Below are positions 44,715 to 52,256 of a stretch of DNA of 64,000 nucleotides, piece by piece. Every line of letters begins with the position of its first letter. The stretch's first letter is position 1. The notes beneath the pieces were generated by a model that did not search any database, was not told the DNA's origin, and was given only the letters and a program-made list of their open reading frames with translations. A program made the translations under genes and the position numbers. The DNA comes from Massilia rhizosphaerae (lineage in GTDB: Bacteria; Pseudomonadota; Gammaproteobacteria; Burkholderiales; Burkholderiaceae_D), in NCBI RefSeq assembly GCF_016093545.1, contig NZ_JADKYX010000022.1, positions 79,669 through 143,668 on the forward strand, in the 5' to 3' direction.

Positions 44715-46335
44715 AGCATCGCGCCAACTGGTGCTGGCCCATTTCTGGGTTGCGTTCGCCGCCTTCTTCGTCGCCCTGCTGCTGGGCGAATGGCAGATGG
44801 TCGTCCGCAGCCCGCTGCGCGACTGGATCGCCAACCCCGAGCTGTACTACCGCTCCGTCACCGCGCACGGCTCCGCGATGGGCTATGTGTTCCCGACGCT
44901 GGTCGCGATGGGCTTCGGCTACGCCATCGTCGAACTGGCGCTGAAGCAGCCGCTCGCCGGCCAGCGCTGGGCCTGGGCCGGCTTCTTCCTCGTCGTCGCC
45001 GGCACCGTCGTCGCGATGATTCCCGTCGCGCTGGGCAAGGCCTCCGTCCTGTACACGTTTTATCCGCCGCTGATCGCCAACGCCGCCTACTACATCGGCA
45101 TCGTGCTGGTGGTCGTCGGCTCGTGGGTCTGGGTCGCGCTGATGTCCGTGAACCTGCGCGTGTGGAAGAAGGCGCACCCGGGCGAGGCGGTGCCGCTGCC
45201 GATGTTCGCCAACCTGGCCGGCGCCTACCTGTGGGCGTGGACGTCCGTCGGCGCCGCCGTCGAGATCCTGTTCCTGATCCTGCCCGTGGCCCTCGGCTTC
45301 AAGTCGACGATCGACGCGGGCCTCGCGCGCGTGTTCTTTTCGTGGACGCTGCACGCGATCGTCTACTTCTGGCTGATGCCGGCCTATATCGCGTTCTACA
45401 CGCTCGTGCCACGCGCCATCGGCGGCCGCCTGTACAGCGACGTGATGGGCCGCATCTCCTTCGTCCTGTTCCTCGTGTTCTCGATGCCGATCGGCGTGCA
45501 CCACCTGTTCCAGGACCCGCAGGTGGGCTCCGGCGTGAAATTCCTGCATGCCGTGTTCACGGCGATGGTCACGGTGCCGACCTTGCTCACCGTGTTCACG
45601 ATCACGGCGTCGGTCGAGATCGCGGGACGCCTGCGCGGCGGCACGGGCGCCCTCGGCTGGATCAAGGCCCTGCCCTGGCACAATCCGATGATGCTCGCGG
45701 TCGCGTTCTCGTTCATCCTGCTCGGCTTCGGCGGCGCGGGCGGCATCATCAACATGAGCTACCAGCTCGACTTCGCCGTGCACAACACGCAGTGGATCAC
45801 GGGCCACTTCCACCTCATCTTCGCGGGCGCCATCGTCATCATGTACTTCGCCCTCGCCTACGACCTGTGGCCGCACCTGACCGGACGTGCGCTCGTCCAG
45901 GACCGCATGATGAAGGCCCAGCTGTGGCTGTGGTTCGTCGGCATGATCGTCCTGACGTTCCCGTGGCACGTCGTCGGCGTCATGGGCATGCCGCGCCGCA
46001 TGGCCTATTTCGACTACACGAATCCCGAGATCGCGCCGCAGGCCGTCACCGTCATCCTCAGCGCCATCGGCGGCCTGCTGCTCGTGGTGTCCGGCGTGCT
46101 GTTCCTGCTCGTGCTGCTGCGCGGCCACCGCGCCGCCATCGTCGAGCTGCCCGAGTTCCGTTTCAGCCAGCCCGTGCACGCGGTCGGCCGCGTGCCCGTC
46201 GCGCTGAACGGCTACGCGCTGTGGCTGGCGCTGATGATCGGCCTGTCGCTCGTCAACTACGGCTACCCGATCGCGCAACTGGCGACGTTGAAACAGACGT
46301 CCGTGCCCGCTGTCCCGGTCGGAGGCACGCCATGA
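44704..46335 (+). CDS. Heme-copper oxidase subunit I, ba3-like
   Basis: 543 residues, about 13 helices. Heme ligand His in VTAHGSAMG; active-site His and cross-linked Tyr in WTLHAIVYFWLMP (His-x3-Tyr, as in B-family oxidases); CuB ligands in GVHHLFQDP; and the two axial His in TGHFHLIF. The D-channel residues of A-type oxidases are not seen. GTG start at 44704 behind AGGAGG. Reduces O2 to water with proton pumping in the inner membrane. Confidence 0.92.
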   Translation: MFSKASRQLVLAHFWVAFAAFFVALLLGEWQMVVRSPLRDWIANPELYYRSVTAHGSAMGYVFPTLVAMGFGYAIVELALKQPLAGQRWAWAGFFLVVAGTVVAMIPVALGKASVLYTFYPPLIANAAYYIGIVLVVVGSWVWVALMSVNLRVWKKAHPGEAVPLPMFANLAGAYLWAWTSVGAAVEILFLILPVALGFKSTIDAGLARVFFSWTLHAIVYFWLMPAYIAFYTLVPRAIGGRLYSDVMGRISFVLFLVFSMPIGVHHLFQDPQVGSGVKFLHAVFTAMVTVPTLLTVFTITASVEIAGRLRGGTGALGWIKALPWHNPMMLAVAFSFILLGFGGAGGIINMSYQLDFAVHNTQWITGHFHLIFAGAIVIMYFALAYDLWPHLTGRALVQDRMMKAQLWLWFVGMIVLTFPWHVVGVMGMPRRMAYFDYTNPEIAPQAVTVILSAIGGLLLVVSGVLFLLVLLRGHRAAIVELPEFRFSQPVHAVGRVPVALNGYALWLALMIGLSLVNYGYPIAQLATLKQTSVPAVPVGGTP

Positions 46336-47129
46336 ACGCGCCGGTGTTCTCGCTGAAGAACCGCTGGTTCACGATCAGCGTCGCGGCCATCGTCGCGATC
46401 GTCGCCATCGCCGCCGCCGTCGGCTTCCTGTGGCTCCCGCGCGTCCACGCGCGCGCCGGCGCGGCGTCGCTGTGGGATGCCATCTGCAGCGCCGCCGGCG
46501 CCCCGGCGCCCTACCGCAACCCCGGCCTGCCGGACGAGAAGGCGATCTATCCGACGACCGTCATCGTGAGCAGCGAATTCACGGGCCCGATCGACAACGT
46601 GGCCGTCGGCCGCGGCGCCACCCTGGCCCTGCAATGCAGCATGTGCCACGGTGCGCGCGGCACGGCGACGGTCGGCACGAACACCCCGCACCTGGCGGGC
46701 CAGCCGCCCTCGTCGACGTACAAGCAGCTGCGCGACTTCAAGTCCGGCCACCGCCCGAGCGCCGTCATGCAGCCGCTGGCCACGAACCTGTCCGACCAGG
46801 ACATGCGCGACCTGGCCGCGTTCTACTCCCGGCAGCAGCGCGAGACGCTGGTGGGGCATGCGGGCATCCAGGCCGAGGTGCCGAGGATCGTCAGCAACGG
46901 CTCGCCGATGCGCAACGTGGGGGCCTGCGCGACCTGCCACAGCCCGGGCGTAGCGCGCGCGGCGACGCCGATCCTGGACGGGTTGCCGGAGCCGTACATC
47001 GTGGCCCAGCTGCAGGCGTTCAAGGCCGGACGGCGCGCGAACGACATCAACGAGCAGATGCGCAATGCGGTGCGTGGGTTGACGGACCAGGAGATCGATG
47101 TGGTGGCGAAGTACTACGCGGGCCGCTGA
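46332..47129 (+). CDS. Membrane-anchored di-heme cytochrome c (c4-like)
   Basis: 265 residues. An uncleaved-looking N-terminal helix (FTISVAAIVAIVAIAAAVGF), then two heme sites, CSMCH (about residue 102) and CATCH (about 199), in c4-type repeats. Last gene of the oxidase operon; its ATG overlaps the subunit I stop. Probably an anchored electron donor to CuA. Confidence 0.87.
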   Translation: MNAPVFSLKNRWFTISVAAIVAIVAIAAAVGFLWLPRVHARAGAASLWDAICSAAGAPAPYRNPGLPDEKAIYPTTVIVSSEFTGPIDNVAVGRGATLALQCSMCHGARGTATVGTNTPHLAGQPPSSTYKQLRDFKSGHRPSAVMQPLATNLSDQDMRDLAAFYSRQQRETLVGHAGIQAEVPRIVSNGSPMRNVGACATCHSPGVARAATPILDGLPEPYIVAQLQAFKAGRRANDINEQMRNAVRGLTDQEIDVVAKYYAGR

Positions 47130-47149
47130 TCAACGCGAAGCAGCCATCG

Positions 47150-47812
47150 CCTCGGCGTCCGCGCCGGCCGGGATGCGCATCGGCGCCGCCGGATCCGTCA
47201 CGGCGCGCCACACCACGCACATCGCACCAGGCGAGGTCCGCCATGGCACGCTCGACGGCCCGCCCGACGTACGCTTCCTCATCGGCCGCCGCGTGTTCGA
47301 GCCCACCGACGCGGCAATCCTCGTTTCGCTGCTGCCGCGCGTCATACACTTGCGCGGCGCGGAACGGCTGGCCAAGCTCGTGCACCTCGTGCACCTCGTG
47401 GACGACGAGTCGCGCGCAGCGCTCCGCGCGCGACGTCGTGCTGGCACGCCTGCTGGAAGTCCTGCTGATTGAAGCGCTACGCGGCGCGACCGACACTGAG
47501 ACGTCGCCGGGACTCGTGCGCGGCCTCGCGGACGCGCGCTTGGCGAACGCCCTGCGCGCGCTGCACGAGGCGCCGGCGCAAGCATGGACCGTCGCCGACC
47601 TCGCGCACGAGGCCACGCTGTCGAGCTCCGGGTTCTTCGAGCGTTTCAGCCGCACGGTCGGCATGGCGCCGATGCCCTACATGCTGACCTGGCGGATGGC
47701 GCTCACGCAAGACCTGCTGCGGCGCGGCAGCATCGCGGAGGTGGCCGAGCGAGTGGGCTATATTGCGCGTCATGTGGGGGTGCCGCCGGGGAGTAATGCG
47801 CGGGCGGCGTGA
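47150..47812 (+). pseudogene. AraC family regulator, truncated and frameshifted
   Basis: An AraC-type regulator remnant split over two frames. The first part (to about 47420) encodes the cupin-side end with DGPPDVRFLIGRRVFEP and LLPRVIHLRGAERLAKLV. The second, from about 47430, encodes RDVVLARLLEVLLIEALR and the first helix-turn-helix (VADLAHEATLSSSGFFERFS). The shift lies at about 47416-47433. A 9-bp tandem repeat (CTCGTGCAC, 47377-47400) inserts extra LVH residues. The second helix-turn-helix is cut: GYIARHVGVPPG lacks the usual middle residues. The N-terminal domain and start codon are missing. Confidence 0.75.
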
Positions 47813-47849
47813 CCAAGTTGCCGAGCCAGCGGGCGGCATGCGCAATACC

Positions 47850-48061
47850 GGTGGTGTCAGGCGAACCATCGCACGCCACGCGGCGGTGCCGTCGGGCCGA
47901 CGAACCAGCAGCGCGCCCGCATGTAGCTTATCGCGAATAGGGCCCATCACGTACATTGTTCGATCGGCGTAGCGGTGTGCGACGTCCGCCAGCATGGGAG
48001 CCGCGCTGAGGTCGAACAGGACGACTTGGCCATTGCGCGTACAGCGCTGGCTTGGTGCCAT
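47850..48061 (-). pseudogene. Remnant of an FAD-dependent aromatic monooxygenase C-terminus
   Basis: About 65 codons with the segment YADRTMYVMGPIRDKLHAGA followed by LLVRRPDGTAAWRA, which resembles the C-terminal thioredoxin-like end of PheA/MhpA-type flavin hydroxylases (usual form LVRPDGHVAWR). Nothing of the FAD-binding part is present upstream. It marks a decayed boundary before the island. Confidence 0.45.
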
Positions 48062-48219
48062 CGTCGAACGCGCGTTCAGCTGGCGGCGCCCCGCTAATTA
48101 GCAGATAGGCTACACCGACTTCTCACGCAATCTAACTACTCGCCACTATAAGGTTGCAAAAATAACACCAATAAGTGGTGCTACCTCAAGATGTCTGCTG
48201 TAGAATTTGCCATGACACA

Positions 48220-48245
48220 AGAACTCTTTCTTGAAAAAGAGTTCT
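48220..48245. promoter_or_regulatory. 10-bp perfect inverted repeat upstream of the sigma gene
   Basis: AGAACTCTTT and AAAGAGTTCT separated by CTTGAA, without a following T tract in either direction. It could be an operator or an RNA hairpin in the leader, about 140 bp upstream of the sigma gene. Confidence 0.5.
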
Positions 48246-48310
48246 GGCAAAGCTGAGATGCTCACGAAACAAAGAGCCGGTTGCTGGCAACAAACACTGG
48301 CTTATCAACG

Positions 48311-48339
48311 TTAAGACGTAGTGAATGACCGTTTAAAAT
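48311..48339 (+). promoter_or_regulatory. Candidate promoter of the defence operon
   Basis: TTAAGA (48311-48316), 17-bp spacer, TAAAAT (48334-48339). This would give a leader of about 39 bases. It is a sigma70-type match, so the operon could be started by the housekeeping sigma factor or by its own. Confidence 0.4.
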
Positions 48340-48384
48340 ATTGCTGGAGATCATCCCTGCAAGAGATAAGGTCGGGGCACGCAA

Positions 48385-50700
48385 ATGACTTATATAGGCG
48401 CTCCAAGCGTGGACCATCTAAACCGCTTTTTGAAGATGGCAGTTATCGCCGGGGTCGAGAGCGCCGTTCAGCTCCATATCGACCGAGGGGACAATATTAA
48501 TGCGCGAGACGGAAACGGCTTCACCGCTCTCATGTTAGCTGCCGCGCGCAATAAATCTTCAATCTGTCAGCTATTGCTGAGTGCCGGAGCAGACAAAGAC
48601 CTGCTCGCTCCGTCCGGAAAGAGCGCTTATATCATCGCAGTCGATGCCGGCGCACTGGAGGCAGCAGCCCTCTTTGAAGAGATAACGCCGTCACCTGATC
48701 AGATTCCATCCGCAGAAATGACCGCTACACCCATGGACCAACGGGCCTCGATTGTCGATGGATACGTGACGGGAAGCGCTGACCATATTGTTGCGCCAAG
48801 CTTCGACAGCGTTGAAACAACTGTCTTTGATCTTCGAAACGATGACGCTGAACAGGTCGACTTAGATGGCGGGCGGGCGTTTGATTTGCTTGAGTGGGAG
48901 GCGGAAGAGGAGGCTTCTCCGCCTGAGGTAAATCCAGCTGTAGCCGAGAACGCAAGAGCGATCCAGGAATTCATCTCGAATCACGAGCCATTTGACTCCT
49001 CCGAGGGATGGGACGACGTCGACATCTATCTTCCAGACGTCTCGCTTCCGCTTGCCCGCGCTGAAAATCCCGAAGCGCGCGAGCTGTTACGTTTATTGCT
49101 GCTGCGAGCGGTCCGCGAGGGCAGTGTGCCCGAGGATGCGGTCGGTGTATTATCACTGAATGCCGACCGGTCAGCAAATGCTCAGGCAGAGGCGTTACTG
49201 ACAATGGTCATCAGGGATCTTGGGGCAGAAGTCGACGACCGATTCGAATATGTGAGCGTTGACGAAAATTTTGAAGTGTTCGTCAACCCGGAGGAAACGA
49301 TGGGCGAAGCGGATAAAGTCGCCGACGCCTTGGCCCTTCTCGACAACCTTGAGTCCCGATACTCCGAGCCCCTGCGCCTTTACCAGAAGGATTTCCAACG
49401 TCAAAAACTAATCAGTGCCAAGGACGAGGTCACGCTTGGGCAGGCGATGGAATCTGCACTCGACGAAGCCCTGGACGTATTGGCCGCATGGCCGCGCGGA
49501 ATAGAAATAACGCTAGCCGCAGGAGCCATGGTCGAGGCTAGGCAAAAGCCATTGACTTGGATGTCCACCAACCCGACCGAGCCACAACCTGATCTTGAAT
49601 CAGAAAGTTTGGCCGAAGATGATTCCATCACGCCCACCAGTGGCCAAATGGATGAGGAAGACGATATTGACGATGCCGCTGAACCCGATATGGATGATGA
49701 CACGCAATCCGATGCGCCCAGCCCAGCAAATAGGTTCGCGGGCGAGTTCTCGGTTGCGTTAACGCGCCTAGCGGATCTCGCTATCAGTACCGAACGCGGC
49801 AGCTCAGCCTGGAGGGCTGCTCGGGCCAGCTTGGCGTCGCTGCGGTTATGTCGCCGATTCCTGTCCGAACTCGCGGATCTGCAAATCGATGGCCCTACGG
49901 ACATCGAATCTCAGTATGTTGGCGCTATTCGAGATTACCAAAATGCTCGTGACAGGATGGCTTCTGCGAACCTGAAGCTCGTGTTCCACCAAGCGAAGAA
50001 ATATCTCTACAGTGGCGAGCCGTTGGACGACTTGGCACAAGAAGGAAACTTGGGATTGTTGAAGGCCATTGATCGTTACGATTGGCGCAGGGGTTTCAAA
50101 TTCTCCACCTACGCGACTTGGTGGATACGCCAGCACATCAGCCGCTACATCGCTGACAAATGCAGAACCATTCGTCTGCCAGTGCACATTCACGAGCAAG
50201 CGCAGCGAATCGTTCGTCAAGCGCATGAACTTGAAGCTGAAGGCGGCCGTCCTCCAACGCTCGATGAGCTCGCGACCAAGGCAAATGTGAGCGCCCAAAA
50301 GGTATCCGCGATTCAGCGCATCGCACAAGAGCCACTGCCGATGGATGACTTGGAAATTGATGACATCATCGCGCCGGACGCTCGGGATTACTTCTCTTCG
50401 CCTGACCCATTTGATTGCGCGGCAAGCGAGCAAGCGCGCTTCAAGGTAGCCGAGGTTTTAGCTGGCCTTAAGCCAAAAGAGGAGCAGATTCTCCGATTGA
50501 GGTTCGGCATCGGCATCCCGGATGCACTTACCCTCGAAGACGTTGGTCAGCGATATGAGGTTACGAGGGAGCGAGTCAGACAGATCGAAGCCAAAGCACT
50601 CCGAAAGCTAAGGGTGCCGAGCAAAATCGATCTGCTATCGCACGTGCTTTTTGGCCACTCCCCCCATAAGCACGAGCAGACTCTCGATGATCAAGCATAG
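48385..50700 (+). CDS. Ankyrin-repeat sigma70 family sigma factor fusion
   Basis: 771 residues. Residues about 10-100 form two to three ankyrin repeats (DGNGFTALMLAAARNKSSIC is the clearest). About 100-400 is an unrecognised, acidic region (includes WDDVDIYLPDVSLPLARAEN). A very acidic linker (EEDDIDDAAEPDMDDD) lies near 430. The sigma part follows: region 2 at about 521-595 (LDDLAQEGNLGLLKAIDRYD; STYATWWIRQHISRYI), region 3 to about 665, and region 4 at about 690-750 (TLEDVGQRYEVTRERVRQIE). Regions 2 and 4 are as close to RpoD as in a group 1 or 2 sigma, not an ECF. First gene of the island operon, 62 bases before the ATPase gene. Weak ribosome-binding site. Confidence 0.85.
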   Translation: MTYIGAPSVDHLNRFLKMAVIAGVESAVQLHIDRGDNINARDGNGFTALMLAAARNKSSICQLLLSAGADKDLLAPSGKSAYIIAVDAGALEAAALFEEITPSPDQIPSAEMTATPMDQRASIVDGYVTGSADHIVAPSFDSVETTVFDLRNDDAEQVDLDGGRAFDLLEWEAEEEASPPEVNPAVAENARAIQEFISNHEPFDSSEGWDDVDIYLPDVSLPLARAENPEARELLRLLLLRAVREGSVPEDAVGVLSLNADRSANAQAEALLTMVIRDLGAEVDDRFEYVSVDENFEVFVNPEETMGEADKVADALALLDNLESRYSEPLRLYQKDFQRQKLISAKDEVTLGQAMESALDEALDVLAAWPRGIEITLAAGAMVEARQKPLTWMSTNPTEPQPDLESESLAEDDSITPTSGQMDEEDDIDDAAEPDMDDDTQSDAPSPANRFAGEFSVALTRLADLAISTERGSSAWRAARASLASLRLCRRFLSELADLQIDGPTDIESQYVGAIRDYQNARDRMASANLKLVFHQAKKYLYSGEPLDDLAQEGNLGLLKAIDRYDWRRGFKFSTYATWWIRQHISRYIADKCRTIRLPVHIHEQAQRIVRQAHELEAEGGRPPTLDELATKANVSAQKVSAIQRIAQEPLPMDDLEIDDIIAPDARDYFSSPDPFDCAASEQARFKVAEVLAGLKPKEEQILRLRFGIGIPDALTLEDVGQRYEVTRERVRQIEAKALRKLRVPSKIDLLSHVLFGHSPHKHEQTLDDQA

Positions 50701-50762
50701 CTCTCAAACCACGCTCGAGACGCATGCTTTGGAGCCTCGTTCATGAAGAAAAATCATTGGAA

Positions 50763-52256
50763 ATGACTTCAAAGACACGTAGTGCGCCCCCGCACGCGAT
50801 GGCGATGCTTGAATCGTTGCGAGGCTTAGGATACTCGACCGCTGCCGCTCTAGCCGACATTATCGATAACAGCATCTCGGCCGGCGCAAGTGAAGTTCGC
50901 GTAGACTTTGCGTGGAGCGGAGCGAACAGTCGCGTATCCATTCTCGACAATGGGCGCGGCATGACCGACGAGGAGCTCGAGAACGCGATGCGCCTAGGCG
51001 ACAAAAATCCTCTCGAAATCCGCTCGGCTCACGACCTCGGGCGCTTCGGCATGGGTCTTAAGACCGCGTCCTTGTCGCAATGCCGCAGGCTGACCGTCGC
51101 CACCGTTAAGGAAGGGGTCGAGAGCTGTCTGCGTTGGGACTTGGACGAGCTTGCCGCAACGCCAGTCGGTGGCTGGCTTTTGTTCGAAGGCCCAGCTCAC
51201 GGGTCGGAGCCTTTCGTTAGCGTACCGGGCAGACAAAACGGGGGCACGTTAGTTCTATGGGAGGTGATGGATCGCGTTGTCACTCCCGGATACACGTCAG
51301 ACAGCTTCCACGATCTCATCGACGGCGTCGAATCTCACTTGGCGATGGTTTTTCATAGGATGCTCCAGGGGCCTCGGCCCAGACTAACACTGTTCCTGAA
51401 CAATCGACCTGTATCCCCATGGGACCCGTTCATGTCGGGCCATCCGGCAAAGCCATGGGCGTCGCCAATCGCAAAGCTTCCAACCGACTATGGCGTGGTT
51501 TCCGTACAATGTCACGTTTTGCCACATCAGGACGCACTAAACGCTGCGGAGCTCAAAGCGAATGCCGGCCCCGAGGGCTGGACAACCCAGCAAGGATTCT
51601 ACGTGTACCGTAATGAGCGCCTTTTGGTTGCCGGCGGTTGGCTCGGGCTTGGGAGCCCGCGCCCATGGAACAGGGAAGAAATCCATCGACTCACCCGAAT
51701 TCGTCTCGACATACCCAACACAGCGGATGCTGAGTGGAAGATTGATATCCGCAAATCCAAGGCGCGCCCGCCGGTCACTCTTCGCCCGTGGCTTACCCTA
51801 CACGCTGAAAACGCTCGAGAGCGAGCGCGACGCGTGTTCGCCTATCGTGGCACGCCAACGCCAGCGAAAGGCAACGAACCTATCGAACAGGCGTGGCGTG
51901 TTGACCGCCTCAAATCAGGCATGCGTTATCGGATTGAAGAGACCCACCCTTCTGTCGCCGCGGTCCTTGAGAGCGCAAAAAGCCACGCTCCGTTGATTCG
52001 CTCGATGCTTCGAGTGATTGAAGAGACCGTTCCCGTGCAGCGCATCTGGCTGGACACGGTGGAAAACAAAGAGACCCCTCGAACAAGTTTTGAGGGGGAG
52101 CCTAACGCTGCCGTGATCGAAGTCGCGCGTGTGCTTTTTGATGATCTGATCGAGCGGAAAGGCTTGAGCGTAGAAGAAGCGCGTAAATCGATGGCGCGAA
52201 CGGAGCCATTCCAGAAATATCCAGCGCTTGTCGCTACTCTAGGGAGCACGAAATGA
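50763..52256 (+). CDS. MORC/MutL-type GHKL ATPase
   Basis: 497 residues. The GHKL motifs are in order: N box ALADIIDNSISAG (about 30-42), G1 DNGRGM (about 62) and G2 GRFGMGLKTAS (about 93-103). This is the ATP-lid fold of Hsp90, MutL and MORC proteins; the IDNSISA form is typical of the prokaryotic MORC-like ATPases in restriction operons. The C-terminal half is unassigned. ATG at 50763 chosen since homology starts right after it; an in-frame ATG at 50724 adds 13 residues, and neither has a strong ribosome-binding site. The stop overlaps the Z1 start by four bases. Probably a clamp or DNA-bound switch for the helicase and nuclease. Confidence 0.87.
   Translation: MTSKTRSAPPHAMAMLESLRGLGYSTAAALADIIDNSISAGASEVRVDFAWSGANSRVSILDNGRGMTDEELENAMRLGDKNPLEIRSAHDLGRFGMGLKTASLSQCRRLTVATVKEGVESCLRWDLDELAATPVGGWLLFEGPAHGSEPFVSVPGRQNGGTLVLWEVMDRVVTPGYTSDSFHDLIDGVESHLAMVFHRMLQGPRPRLTLFLNNRPVSPWDPFMSGHPAKPWASPIAKLPTDYGVVSVQCHVLPHQDALNAAELKANAGPEGWTTQQGFYVYRNERLLVAGGWLGLGSPRPWNREEIHRLTRIRLDIPNTADAEWKIDIRKSKARPPVTLRPWLTLHAENARERARRVFAYRGTPTPAKGNEPIEQAWRVDRLKSGMRYRIEETHPSVAAVLESAKSHAPLIRSMLRVIEETVPVQRIWLDTVENKETPRTSFEGEPNAAVIEVARVLFDDLIERKGLSVEEARKSMARTEPFQKYPALVATLGSTK

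Larger units (their letters stand above)
48062..48384. other. 323-bp leader region of the defence operon
   Basis: AT-rich and free of recognisable genes. It holds short inverted repeats (CACCA/TGGTG at 48166-48180, the longer one at 48220-48245, GTTGC/GCAAC near 48283) and a candidate promoter at 48311-48339. A 21-codon frame (48191-48256) covers the longer hairpin but has no Shine-Dalgarno. Confidence 0.5.

Noticed and set aside
48258..48314. An 18-codon frame in the defence leader as a second leader peptide
   Set aside because: No Shine-Dalgarno and no unusual codon content; such frames are expected by chance here.
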